NCBI GenBank assembly: GCA_017536205.1
Contig: JAFXHX010000006.1
Coordinates: 1 to 64,000 of the forward strand
Length of the DNA stretch: 64,000 bases
Direction: 5' to 3'
Origin: Clostridia bacterium
GTDB taxonomy: Bacteria > Bacillota > Clostridia > Christensenellales > Borkfalkiaceae
A model generated the notes under the pieces. It was given only the letters and a program-made list of their open reading frames with translations. It was not told where the DNA came from and did not search any database. This document shows positions 35,034 through 43,240 of this stretch, piece by piece. The position numbers were made by a program, and so were the translations under genes. The first letter of the stretch is position 1, and each line of letters starts with the position of its first letter.

Positions 35034-36067
35034 AAAACAACACCGTCTTCACTCTTAATTATCTCGCCGATAATATAGGCGTCTTCACCGTTTTGCTTTA
35101 ATATTTCAACTGCCCTATCAGCATCTTCACGGCTAACTACAACGCTCATGCCAACGCCCATGTTAAAGGTGTTAAACATATCTCGCTCGTCGATGCCACC
35201 CGTTTTTTGAATAAGTTTGAAAATGGGAAGAACTCTAACGTCTTCTTTTTTAATTTTAACGCCCAAGCCGTTAGGAATAGAACGTGGCATATTTTCGTAA
35301 AAACCACCGCCAGTTATATGCGATACGCCCTTAACTTTAACTTGTTCAAAAAGCGCAAGCATGGGTTTAACGTATATTTTAGTTGGGGTTAAAAGCGTTT
35401 CGCCAAGCGATTTTCCACCAAGTTCTTCAACGGGTGCAGTAAGGTCGCAATTTTCAACGTCGAACACCTTTCTAACGAGTGAGAAACCGTTAGAGTGAAC
35501 GCCCGAAGAAGGAATTGCTATCATAACGTCGCCTTCTTTCATAGAGTTTTTATCAATTATTTTAGCCCTATCTACAACGCCAACTGAAAAACCTGCAAGG
35601 TCGTATTCGTCAACGGGGTAAAAACCTGGCATTTCGGCAGTTTCGCCACCGATAAGTTCGCTACCTGCTTGAACGCAACCTTCTGCTACGCCTTCAACTA
35701 TAGACGCAATTTTTTCAGGAACGTTTTTACCGCAAGCAATATAGTCAAGGAAGAATAAGGGTTTTGCGCCTACGCATAAAACGTCGTTAACGCACATTGC
35801 AACGCAGTCGATACCAACGGTGTTGTGCTTATCAAGTAAAAAGGCAAGTTTAAGTTTAGTGCCAACGCCGTCCGTTCCAGAAACGAGCACGGGGTTTGTA
35901 ATACCGTTTAAGTCAAGCGCAAAAAGCCCGCCAAAACCACCTATATCTGCGTTTCCACCGTTAACTACGGTTCGAGCGATATGTTTTTTCATAAGTTCAA
36001 CGGCTTTGTAGCCTGCGGTTATATCAACGCCTGCTTTAGCGTAACTATCTGATTTAGATTTGTTCAT
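35027..36067 (-). CDS. purM: Phosphoribosylformylglycinamidine cyclo-ligase
   Basis: AIR synthetase. Starts [36 protein letters not shown] near 60 and [26 protein letters not shown] near 85 are family signatures; [11 protein letters not shown] near 140 binds ATP. 346 residues. Ribosome binding site AAGGAG; 16 bases after purF. Confidence 0.97.
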   Translation of the reverse strand: MNKSKSDSYAKAGVDITAGYKAVELMKKHIARTVVNGGNADIGGFGGLFALDLNGITNPVLVSGTDGVGTKLKLAFLLDKHNTVGIDCVAMCVNDVLCVGAKPLFFLDYIACGKNVPEKIASIVEGVAEGCVQAGSELIGGETAEMPGFYPVDEYDLAGFSVGVVDRAKIIDKNSMKEGDVMIAIPSSGVHSNGFSLVRKVFDVENCDLTAPVEELGGKSLGETLLTPTKIYVKPMLALFEQVKVKGVSHITGGGFYENMPRSIPNGLGVKIKKEDVRVLPIFKLIQKTGGIDERDMFNTFNMGVGMSVVVSREDADRAVEILKQNGEDAYIIGEIIKSEDGVVLC

Positions 36068-36083
36068 AATTTTCTCCTTAACG

Positions 36084-37508
36084 TTATTCTTTGCCGTTCC
36101 AGCAATAAGTACAAAGTTTACAATCGGGTAAGCCGATTGACTTGATTAAACCTTCAAGCGACTGAAAGTCAAGCGTTTTACAATGGAACTTTTCAGCCAT
36201 TACTTTGCGCATCTTTTTGCCCCTTTCGGTATTTTTGTCGGCATATTCTTCAATATGCTTAAAGCCCTCTTCGCCTTCAAGTTCCAAAATTACGCGCCTT
36301 GCAACAAGTTCCATTTCGCCCGTTGAGCGAGTAAACGCAAGATATTTGCACGAATACATAATAGGCGGACACGCCGAGCGTATGTGAACTTCTTTAGCGC
36401 CGTTTTCGTAAAGGAAGTCAACCGTTTCTTTAAGTTGAGTGCCCCTTACTATACTGTCGTCAACAAAAAGCAAGTTTTTGCCTTCAATGTATTGATGAAC
36501 GGGAAGCACCTTTGCCTTTGCAACCTTGTTGCGCTCTGCTTGTTTTGAAGGAGTAAAACTTCTTGACCAAGTAGGCGTGTATTTAACGAAAGGCCTTGCA
36601 AACGGAATGCCCGTTTTTCTTGCGTAACCTATAGCGTGAGGAGTTCCAGAATCGGGAACGCCCGCAACGTAGTCAACGTCGTGCTTTTTAATTTCTTCAA
36701 GTTCGCTCTCGGCAAGTATTTCGCCGTTTTTACACCTTGAATATTCTACGTTAACCCCTTCGTAGTCAGATGCGGGGTAACCGTAATACGTCCAAAGGAA
36801 CGAACATATTTTCATTTCTTTTTGGGGCTCTTTTAAAACCTTTATTTCGTCGGTAGAAATCTCGACTATTTCGCCTGCGCCAAGTTCTTTAACTATTTTA
36901 TAACCGAACTTATACGCCGCAAAACTTTCAAAGGTAACGCAGTAACCGTCTTCCCCTTTTCCTACTAGCACGGGTAGTCTACCCATTTTATCTCTTGCGG
37001 CTATTAGTTTTCCACCCGCTAATAAAATTAAAATTGAAACGGTACCGTCGATAACGCTTTGAGCAAATGAAATGCCTTCTTCAAAAGTACTTTTTTGGTT
37101 GATGAGCGAAACGACTAGTTCGGTTTGGTTTACCTTGCTACCTGAAAGCGTATCAAAGTGAGCGCCGTAATTATCTAAATATTTTTCAATGAGTTCTTCG
37201 GCGTTGTTAATTTTGCCTATTATACAAATTGCATATTTGCCAAGTTTAGAACGCATTAAAAGTGGTTGCGGGTCGTTATCGCTAATGCAACCTATTGCGC
37301 TATTACCCCTCATTTCTTCAAAAATGGTGGAAAACCTTGTTCTAAACGGGCTATTTTCTATGTTATGTATTTCTCTTTGTAGTCCGTCTTCGTCGTTATA
37401 AGCAGCCATACCACCGCGCTTTGGTCCAAGGTGCGAGTGGTAGTCGGTGCCATAAAACACGGCGCCTATAACGTCGCTTTTGCCGACAGCCCCGAAAAAT
37501 CCTCCCAT
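36084..37508 (-). CDS. purF: Amidophosphoribosyltransferase-like protein with inactive glutaminase domain
   Basis: Normally makes phosphoribosylamine from PRPP and glutamine. The PRPP-binding loop is intact ([17 protein letters not shown], aspartates 350 and 351) and the iron-sulphur cysteines are kept ([24 protein letters not shown] at the end). The N-terminal glutaminase domain is not: the mature nucleophile Cys is Gly ([10 protein letters not shown]), the usual RYST arginine region reads CISDND, and HNGNLVN reads IIGKINN. The start is firm (AAGGAG site, no upstream extension). The enzyme probably uses free ammonia or an ammonia partner. MGGFFG-type PurF proteins exist in other anaerobes (from memory). 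Confidence 0.85.
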   Translation of the reverse strand: MGGFFGAVGKSDVIGAVFYGTDYHSHLGPKRGGMAAYNDEDGLQREIHNIENSPFRTRFSTIFEEMRGNSAIGCISDNDPQPLLMRSKLGKYAICIIGKINNAEELIEKYLDNYGAHFDTLSGSKVNQTELVVSLINQKSTFEEGISFAQSVIDGTVSILILLAGGKLIAARDKMGRLPVLVGKGEDGYCVTFESFAAYKFGYKIVKELGAGEIVEISTDEIKVLKEPQKEMKICSFLWTYYGYPASDYEGVNVEYSRCKNGEILAESELEEIKKHDVDYVAGVPDSGTPHAIGYARKTGIPFARPFVKYTPTWSRSFTPSKQAERNKVAKAKVLPVHQYIEGKNLLFVDDSIVRGTQLKETVDFLYENGAKEVHIRSACPPIMYSCKYLAFTRSTGEMELVARRVILELEGEEGFKHIEEYADKNTERGKKMRKVMAEKFHCKTLDFQSLEGLIKSIGLPDCKLCTYCWNGKE

Positions 37509-37521
37509 AATATACTCCTTA

Positions 37522-38208
37522 TTAAGCGAAGAAAAGTTTTGATAAAGTCATAGGGTCAACGTACTTGCCGTCTTTATAAACGCGCATATTGCCCGAAGCA
37601 ATTTCGTCTATAAGCATAACGTTACCGTCTTTATCATAGCCGAATTCAAACTTGATATCGTATAAAACAAGACCCTTTTCTTTAAGGTCGTCTGCAACGA
37701 TTTGGGTTATTTGTTGAGTCATAACCTTAACGTCGTCGTATTGCTTGTCCGTCATAACGCCAAGTGCAACGAGCGCGTCTTTAGTAACGAGTGGGTCGCC
37801 CTTTTCATCGTTTTTAAAGGTGGTTTCAACGTAAGCGGGAAGGTCTGCGCCTTCTTCAATATAATCGCCGTAACGACGGATAAAACTACCAACCGCTTTA
37901 TGACGGCAAATTACTTCAAGACCGTGGCCGAAAGGTTTAGCGGGAAGTACTTCCATAGTGGTATCTTTAAGGTCAGCCGAAACATAATGAGTTTTAATGC
38001 CTGCTTGGTTAACTTTTTCAAAGAAGTAAATAGACATTCTAAGGTTAACGTCGCCAACGCCTTCGATAGTAAGACCTACCGAGTTTTCGCCCGGGTCGAA
38101 CACGCCGTCTTTACCGGTGCAGTCGTCTTTAAACTTTAAAAGGTAGTTGCCGTTTTCAAGTGCGTAAACGTTTTTGGTTTTACCAGTGTAAACAAGTTTT
38201 AATTCCAT
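37522..38208 (-). CDS. purC: Phosphoribosylaminoimidazole-succinocarboxamide synthase
   Basis: Joins CAIR and aspartate. [20 protein letters not shown] start, [19 protein letters not shown] block near 95, and [19 protein letters not shown] near the end. I chose ATG 38208 after AAGGAGAAAA; the open frame extends 67 codons upstream but overlaps purE in another frame. 228 residues is typical. An aspartate in the usual SPD motif position appears as SGNMR, a known clostridial variant. Confidence 0.95.
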   Translation of the reverse strand: MELKLVYTGKTKNVYALENGNYLLKFKDDCTGKDGVFDPGENSVGLTIEGVGDVNLRMSIYFFEKVNQAGIKTHYVSADLKDTTMEVLPAKPFGHGLEVICRHKAVGSFIRRYGDYIEEGADLPAYVETTFKNDEKGDPLVTKDALVALGVMTDKQYDDVKVMTQQITQIVADDLKEKGLVLYDIKFEFGYDKDGNVMLIDEIASGNMRVYKDGKYVDPMTLSKLFFA

Positions 38209-38230
38209 AATTTTTTTCTCCTTATACGTT

Positions 38231-38725
38231 TCAGTTTTTAAACTGTTCGTTAATTTTTTTACATTTTTCAAGAGCCTTAACTCTATCGCTTTCTTTTTTT
38301 GCTTGAAGTTTTTTATCAAGTTCGCTATCACTGAGCGCGAGCATTTGAATTGCAAGCAAGCACGCGTTTTGAGCGCCGTTAATTGCAACCGTTGCAACGG
38401 GAACGCCACTTGGCATTTGAACGGTTGATAAAAGCGCGTCCATACCGTCGAGCGCAGAAGATTTGCAAGGTATTCCTATAACGGGTAAGGTAGTTCTTGC
38501 AGCGAGTGCGCCTGCAAGGTGCGCCGCCATTCCTGCAGCGGCAATTATTACGCCGAAGCCTTTTTCTTTTGCAGTTGATGCAAAATTACCCGCTTCATCG
38601 GGCGTGCGGTGCGCAGAATAAACTAAAACTTCAAACGGAACGCCAAAGTCTTTTAATACGGCAACGCCTTTTTCAATAATGGGTAAATCACTATCACTAC
38701 CCATAACGATTGCAACTTTCTTCAT
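38231..38725 (-). CDS. purE: N5-carboxyaminoimidazole ribonucleotide mutase / AIR carboxylase
   Basis: First gene after the ZTP riboswitch. [17 protein letters not shown] (4-20), [15 protein letters not shown] near 38, [26 protein letters not shown] near 65. 164 residues. No purK is present in the cluster, so either purK lies elsewhere or this PurE uses CO2 directly (class II); sequence reading alone does not settle it. Confidence 0.96.
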   Translation of the reverse strand: MKKVAIVMGSDSDLPIIEKGVAVLKDFGVPFEVLVYSAHRTPDEAGNFASTAKEKGFGVIIAAAGMAAHLAGALAARTTLPVIGIPCKSSALDGMDALLSTVQMPSGVPVATVAINGAQNACLLAIQMLALSDSELDKKLQAKKESDRVKALEKCKKINEQFKN

Positions 38726-38749
38726 AATTTTCTCCTTAAAAATAAAATT

Positions 38750-38868
38750 GAGCGTACCTATCCCTTAAAAAGAAGTACGCCCAGACGGTCGGCTCAACCT
38801 TGCGGTTGCTATCATTTCTGCTCCACTATGGTAAACCATAACTATCCGTCAGTAACAGAAACTCCGAA
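38750..38868 (-). promoter_or_regulatory. ZTP (pfl) riboswitch with terminator, upstream of purE
   Basis: Read on the minus strand, ACTGACGGA (about 38856-38848) followed by a GG...ACC hairpin and, after a variable stem, GCCGACCGTCTGGGCG (38794-38779) are the two conserved halves of the pfl/ZTP aptamer. The 3' half merges into a terminator stem, GGGCGTAC (38782-38775) with GTACGCTC (38757-38750), and a U-rich run. ZTP binding, signalling low 10-formyl-THF, should stop termination and switch on the pur and fhs genes. Confidence 0.95.
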
Positions 38869-38918
38869 ATTACAAATATATTTGTAATAAGTATAGCATA
38901 ACGCTTTGCATTTTTCAA
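38869..38918 (-). promoter_or_regulatory. Promoter of the purine operon with palindrome at the start site
   Basis: Minus strand: -35 TTGAAA (38918-38913), 17-base spacer, -10 TATACT (38895-38890). A perfect 20-bp palindrome (ATTACAAATA plus its complement, 38869-38888) covers the predicted start site near 38883. It may be a protein operator or a 5' stabilising hairpin. Confidence 0.75.
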
Positions 38919-38950
38919 GCGTTTAAACACTTCTATTTTATTTTTTTATA

Positions 38951-38981
38951 AAATAAAAAAGCGAGCGTGGGCTCGCCTTTT
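38951..38981 (-). terminator. Terminator after the M24-family gene
   Basis: Minus strand: GGCGAGC-CCAC-GCTCGC followed by TTTTTTATTTTAT, five bases past the stop. Confidence 0.88.
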
Positions 38982-38984
38982 ATA

Positions 38985-40163
38985 TTAGCAGTCTATTTCA
39001 AATAGTTCTTTGGGGTAGTTAGTAAGGTTTTCGCAGTAGCCGTTTTTAACGCAAACAACGTCTTCAATTCTTAAACCAACGCCCGTTTTGTTACTTCCAA
39101 GGAAAATATCTACGCAAAAAGTCATATTTTCTTCAAGAAGGTAGTTAGAAGTGGTTTCTATCCAAGGCGCTTCGCCTTCCATAGTTCCATTGCCGTGGCA
39201 AGGCCCGTATAAAAGGTGGTCTTTAAAGCCCATATTCGTAACGTTTTCTATATGGAACTTTGCAATATCGCTTGCAGGAGTGCCTGCAACCAACCTTTCA
39301 ATTATATCGCCGTGCGCTTTATAACCGCACTCTATAAGCGCTTTTTGTTCGGGGGTAGCCTTTCCAAAAACGACTGCCCTACCTATACTTGATGCGTAAC
39401 CATCTACCCTTGCGCCTATTTGAATAAAGGTAAGGTCGCCCTTTTCTATAGCCTTGTTTCTTGGGCGAGAAATTGCTTGGTCGGAACCTTTACCCGTTAA
39501 AACCCACGGTGGATACGATTCGCGCTCTGCACCGAGTTCGTGCATTTTACCTAGCGCCAAGCCAACCACTTGTTGCTCGGTCATTCCAACTTTAATATTT
39601 TGTAAAACGTAGTCGAAAGTTTTATGAGTAATTTCGGCAGCCGCTCTCATACATTTAAGTTCGTTTTCCGTTTTAATCATTCTAATTTTGTTAACCACGT
39701 CGTTGGCGTTTTCAATTTTAGTGTCGCCAAGCGCTTCTTTAAGCGCTTCGTAAACGCCTATCGTCATAAGTGGAAGCCCCGCAACGCCGAAACGCTTAAT
39801 TTGTTTGCCACCTAATATTTCTTCAAATACTTGCGAAAAAGTGTCTAACTTTTTGCCGGGATATTCGGGCTCTGAAGATTCTCTAAACGCCTTTAACTGC
39901 TTTATGGTTGGTATTTTGGTGCGGTCGAGTGCGTAGGTGTAACTTTCAGGGCCTATAAGAAGCATAGGCTCGCCCTCGCTTGCAATTAAAACACCTGCCG
40001 TTTCAAAAGACGGCCAGTAGTTAGAAAAATATCTAACGTATTGTGGCTCTGCTTCGTTGCCGTAGCATAAAATAAGGTCGTAGCCCTGCTCTTTCATAAG
40101 GGCTTGAACTTTTTTAACTCTTTCCTTATACTCTTGAAGGGGTATTGACGGAACGTTTACCAT
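38985..40163 (-). CDS. M24 (pita-bread) family protein without metal ligands, creatinase-like
   Basis: 392 residues with the two-domain layout of creatinase and Xaa-Pro peptidases: N-terminal domain (1-165) and pita-bread domain (170-392). The five metal ligands of M24 peptidases are mostly changed: the two aspartates are Q and S in FIQIGARVDGYASSIGRA, and the first glutamate is D in TFCVDIFLG. The histidine (YGPCHGNG) and last glutamate (GLRIEDVV) remain. This pattern is nearer to creatinase, which needs no metal. It pairs with the phosphotriesterase homologue two bases upstream; substrate unknown. Confidence 0.7.
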   Translation of the reverse strand: MVNVPSIPLQEYKERVKKVQALMKEQGYDLILCYGNEAEPQYVRYFSNYWPSFETAGVLIASEGEPMLLIGPESYTYALDRTKIPTIKQLKAFRESSEPEYPGKKLDTFSQVFEEILGGKQIKRFGVAGLPLMTIGVYEALKEALGDTKIENANDVVNKIRMIKTENELKCMRAAAEITHKTFDYVLQNIKVGMTEQQVVGLALGKMHELGAERESYPPWVLTGKGSDQAISRPRNKAIEKGDLTFIQIGARVDGYASSIGRAVVFGKATPEQKALIECGYKAHGDIIERLVAGTPASDIAKFHIENVTNMGFKDHLLYGPCHGNGTMEGEAPWIETTSNYLLEENMTFCVDIFLGSNKTGVGLRIEDVVCVKNGYCENLTNYPKELFEIDC

Positions 40164-40165
40164 AA

Positions 40166-41212
40166 TTATTCTCCTTTACCCGTAAGCCAGTCGGCAGGGT
40201 TTTTTATAAGTAAAGTTTCTATTTGCTCTTTTGTAATTCCTTTGTCTTCCATCATGGGAACTACGTTTTTAAGAAGGTGGTCGTAACCCCAACCACCGTA
40301 GGTGTGAAGTAAGTTTTTAAGGCATACGTCGCACGATAAAAGTATTTGGTTTAAATAACCTTCATCAATAAGTCGCTTTAAAAAGGTTACCCTTTCGGTA
40401 TCGCGAACGAACAAGCCGTAACCCGAGTTTCTAACTTCGCGCTTGATGTAATACTCCTTTCCAAAGTTATCAAATTCAACGTAAACGCCACGCTTTAAAA
40501 GCGTTAAAACGTAGTCGTAATTATTTTCAACGTCTATGTGGCTAATGCATATTTTTTCGGGCTTTACTCCACTGTTTAGAAGTATTTCCATCGCTTCTAT
40601 GCCGTTAGTCGTCCACGGGTTTATATGAACGTTTATTGCAACGCCCGTTTTTCGTTGCGCTATTGCAGACGCGCGCAAAACTTTGCGCTCTTTGTCGTCA
40701 AAAATCTCACTAATGCCTATTTCGCCTATGTAGCCCGCCTTTATATCGGTGCCGTCAACGCCAACGGTAAGTTCGTTTACCATAATTTGCGCAACTTCTT
40801 CGTCGGTCATAGTCGAAAGTGCTTCGGGGTGAGTTGCTCCAACGTAAAAGCCCGTGCCCATAACGATGTTAAGCCCCGTTTTTTTAGCAATACGCTTTAA
40901 GGCTTTGGGGTCTCTACCTATTCCTGGAAGTGATGCGTCAACCACCGTGTTGCCACCCGCTTTTTTAAAGTACTCTATCTCTTTAAGTTGCGTTTCTTCA
41001 TCGGTAAGTAGCAAATTGTCTTTTAAAGCGTAACAGTCCCTTGACAAAATGCCCAAGTTCCACATTTCTACCTTTTGGGTAGAAGCGTCTATAACGCCTT
41101 CAACTTCCTTATGCTCGTAAAAGGCGGTAAGGTCGAGTAAAACGTGCTCGTGCGTGGTTACAACGCCAAGGTCGTTTCTGCCTATTTCACCCGTAACTGA
41201 ATTGATTTTCAT
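40166..41212 (-). CDS. Phosphotriesterase-family metal hydrolase
   Basis: 348-residue amidohydrolase barrel of the phosphotriesterase/lactonase group: THEHVLLDL (metal HxH near residue 22), the bridging ligand region DIKAGYIGEIGISE near 155, NVHINPW and ISHIDVENNYDYVL for the next histidines, and LLSCDVC for the final aspartate. ATG 41212 follows AGGAG; the GTG six bases upstream overlaps it. Members act mostly on lactones or small esters; together with the creatinase-like partner this suggests a two-step breakdown of an amide- or lactone-containing metabolite (inference). Confidence 0.8.
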   Translation of the reverse strand: MKINSVTGEIGRNDLGVVTTHEHVLLDLTAFYEHKEVEGVIDASTQKVEMWNLGILSRDCYALKDNLLLTDEETQLKEIEYFKKAGGNTVVDASLPGIGRDPKALKRIAKKTGLNIVMGTGFYVGATHPEALSTMTDEEVAQIMVNELTVGVDGTDIKAGYIGEIGISEIFDDKERKVLRASAIAQRKTGVAINVHINPWTTNGIEAMEILLNSGVKPEKICISHIDVENNYDYVLTLLKRGVYVEFDNFGKEYYIKREVRNSGYGLFVRDTERVTFLKRLIDEGYLNQILLSCDVCLKNLLHTYGGWGYDHLLKNVVPMMEDKGITKEQIETLLIKNPADWLTGKGE

Positions 41213-41231
41213 AAGCACTCCTTTTTCTTTT

Positions 41232-41260
41232 ATTATACAAAAAATTAAAAGCGCAAGTTA
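41232..41260 (-). promoter_or_regulatory. Probable promoter of the phosphotriesterase-M24 pair
   Basis: Minus strand: -10 TATAAT (41237-41232) with a weak -35 TAACTT (41260-41255), 17-base spacer. Positions 41261-41420 are AT-rich with no gene visible. Confidence 0.5.
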
Positions 41261-41420
41261 TAACAAAATTACGAACATAGTTGTACTTTATCACTCTGCA
41301 AAGTTTTAAAATATTATAATAAAAATGCTAAAAACGTGCGAATAACGCCATAATTCCCGTGTAAAGTGCCACTTTTTAAAAGTTTAGTTGTAATATATCA
41401 CGCTATTATTTGTACAAAAT

Positions 41421-41469
41421 CGTTTATGTTTATAAACGGTATTGACTTAAAAACTTGGTGCATTATAAT
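41421..41469 (+). promoter_or_regulatory. Promoter with upstream inverted repeat
   Basis: -35 TTGACT (41442-41447), 16-base spacer, -10 TATAAT (41464-41469). The inverted repeat CGTTTAT-GTTT-ATAAACG (41421-41438) lies just upstream of the -35, a position typical for an activator site. The AraC-type regulator encoded at 42410 is a candidate binder. Confidence 0.7.
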
Positions 41470-41499
41470 AAAGGTAACAACGTAAAAGGAGCGTTTATT

Positions 41500-42318
41500 A
41501 TGGCAACTTTAAAAGATAAATTATGGCTTTGGGCTCACCCTGAAGGATGTTATTACAATCAGTACGGCAACACCGAACGTTCTAGAATGACTCCGCTTGA
41601 AGGCGCAATGTACTTAGATTGTACGGGGTTGTTTATGGTTCCCGTTGGCGTTCAAGTTAACAGAAGGCAATACAACCACTCGTTTAAACCTATGCAAAGG
41701 GTTGGTTGGGACCTTTTAAGAAACAACGACGGCGACCCCATTAAAGGCGCAGGTACTAACCCCGATTTTGCCCGTGAACTCGTAGAAGAAGCGCGCGATT
41801 TTAAAAATATTACTCTCGGTGTTTTCGACGATTTTATTGCTGGTGGCAGATTTAAAAACTTTAAACTTGAAACCCTTTTCGAAGTTAGAGATATTCTTCA
41901 TAATAACGACGTTAGACCCCTTGAAATGTGGATGGTTTTATACACCGACGAGTTTGGTGTTGACGAAGAAAAGGACAAGGAGTTTTGGCCTTTTATAGAA
42001 CCGTTTGACGGTATTATGCTTTGGACTATGGGCGAATCTAACCTTTGGAAGTTTGAAGAAAGGTTTAAGATTTATAAAGAAAAAACTCAAGGTAAAAAGC
42101 GTATACTCGGCTTATATCTTTACAACTTTGGCGACCAGAAAAAGGCAGACCCCAAAGAAGTTGCTTGGCAACTTGACAGGTACTACGAACTTTTAAGAAA
42201 CAAGGAAGTTGACGGTATTTGCCTTCACACCAACACTATGGCAGACCTTGACCACGACGCTTATAAGGTTGCCTTAGAGTGGCTTGCTAAACATAAAGAC
42301 GACGTTTTACCCGACTAA
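41500..42318 (+). CDS. Conserved-looking protein of unknown function, possibly barrel-shaped
   Basis: 272 residues, no signal peptide, no membrane segment. The start has AAAAGGAG upstream. Sequence begins KLWLWAHPEGCYYNQYG and SRMTPLEGAMYLDCTGLFMVP; alternating beta-strand and helix stretches (FDGIMLWTMGESNLW, RILGLYLYNFGD, VDGICLHTNTM) and many aromatic residues suggest a TIM-barrel, perhaps sugar-binding. I recall similar unannotated proteins in Clostridia but cannot name a family. Single gene between its own promoter and a terminator, with an AraC-type regulator next to it. Function not known. Confidence 0.6.
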   Translation: MATLKDKLWLWAHPEGCYYNQYGNTERSRMTPLEGAMYLDCTGLFMVPVGVQVNRRQYNHSFKPMQRVGWDLLRNNDGDPIKGAGTNPDFARELVEEARDFKNITLGVFDDFIAGGRFKNFKLETLFEVRDILHNNDVRPLEMWMVLYTDEFGVDEEKDKEFWPFIEPFDGIMLWTMGESNLWKFEERFKIYKEKTQGKKRILGLYLYNFGDQKKADPKEVAWQLDRYYELLRNKEVDGICLHTNTMADLDHDAYKVALEWLAKHKDDVLPD

Positions 42319-42324
42319 TTCAAT

Positions 42325-42354
42325 TAAAAAAGGCGCTTAAAGCGCCTTTTTTTT
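42325..42354 (+). terminator. Intrinsic terminator
   Basis: GGCGCTT-AAGCGCC (42332-42346) flanked by A5 and T8. Confidence 0.9.
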
Positions 42355-42374
42355 GTACTTTTTTGACATTATTA

Positions 42375-42403
42375 TTGACAAGTTTTTATGTGGGTTTTAT
42401 AAT
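42375..42403 (+). promoter_or_regulatory. Strong promoter of the AraC-type gene, predicted leaderless start
   Basis: -35 TTGACA (42375-42380), 17-base spacer, -10 TATAAT (42398-42403). With standard spacing, transcription starts exactly at 42410, the A of the ATG. Confidence 0.8.
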
Positions 42404-42409
42404 TAAGGT

Positions 42410-43201
42410 ATGATTCCTTTTATATCTGTAAGTTACATATTTGGCTCGCACACGTCGCTCAATAAAGGCTGGAAGTGGGAAAACGTTATTATTCCAGACA
42501 ATAAACTTTACTTTATTGAAGAAGGCGAACTCTTTATTGAAATGAACGGCAAAAAAACTATTGCTAAATCGGGCGATATAGTTTTAATTCCGTCTTACAC
42601 AAAGCACTCTTGCTCTTTAACCGAAAAGGCTCTTTGCAAAAAATACTGGATTCACTTTTCGCTTAAACGTGGGTCGTCGGTGTTTTTTAAAGACTACCCC
42701 GTTCCCGTTTGCGCGCAAGCATCAAACAAAGAAGAAACGGCTAAACTCTTTGATAACGCAATATTATCTTCAAGGCTTTCAGACCCACTTAAAAGCCTTA
42801 AAACGTCGAAATATTTACTTGATATCGTTTTAGAGTTTTTTAGCCACGTTGAGCCTATTAGCGACAGTGTGGGTGATTCGCAAATTGATAGGGCGATAGA
42901 GTTTATCGACCTTAACTTTTCAAGTGATTTTACCCTTGAAGAACTGTCAAGCAAGTTTTGCTACACCCCAAACCACTTTATTAAGAAGTTTAAGGAAAAA
43001 ACAGGCTATACGCCGATTAAATACCTAACGGCTAAGAAATTGAGCGAAGCAAAACTACTTCTTGAACACTCTAAACTACCCGTTAACGAAATAATGGAAA
43101 AGGTTGGTTTTTCAGACCCTGCATATTTTTCTAAAACGTTTAAAAAGGCAATGGGCTGTTCACCTAGAAATTATCGTGAAAGCTTAACTAAAAACAAATA
43201 A
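42410..43201 (+). CDS. AraC-family transcriptional regulator
   Basis: 263 residues: an N-terminal cupin sensor (about 1-130; FIEEGELFIEMNGKKTIAKSGD and IPSYTKHSC) and a C-terminal double helix-turn-helix (about 160-260; FTLEELSSKFCYTPNHFIKKF, then VNEIMEKVGFSDPAYFSKTFKKAMGCSPRNYRE). The cupin suggests a sugar or similar ligand. The ATG at 42410 has no Shine-Dalgarno and coincides with the predicted transcription start. It probably controls the unknown-function gene upstream and/or itself; that is inferred from adjacency. Confidence 0.9.
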   Translation: MIPFISVSYIFGSHTSLNKGWKWENVIIPDNKLYFIEEGELFIEMNGKKTIAKSGDIVLIPSYTKHSCSLTEKALCKKYWIHFSLKRGSSVFFKDYPVPVCAQASNKEETAKLFDNAILSSRLSDPLKSLKTSKYLLDIVLEFFSHVEPISDSVGDSQIDRAIEFIDLNFSSDFTLEELSSKFCYTPNHFIKKFKEKTGYTPIKYLTAKKLSEAKLLLEHSKLPVNEIMEKVGFSDPAYFSKTFKKAMGCSPRNYRESLTKNK

Positions 43202-43240
43202 TTTAACTAAAAATTAACTTTTAAGAGTTATTATTTTATT

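Noticed and set aside
36084..37508. Wrong start codon as the reason for the missing PurF cysteine
   Set aside because: AAGGAG lies directly before the ATG, the frame has no upstream cysteine-glycine start, and other glutaminase residues are also changed.
37702..38139. 145-codon + strand ORF opposite purC
   Set aside because: Antisense shadow; purC is clearly the coding frame.
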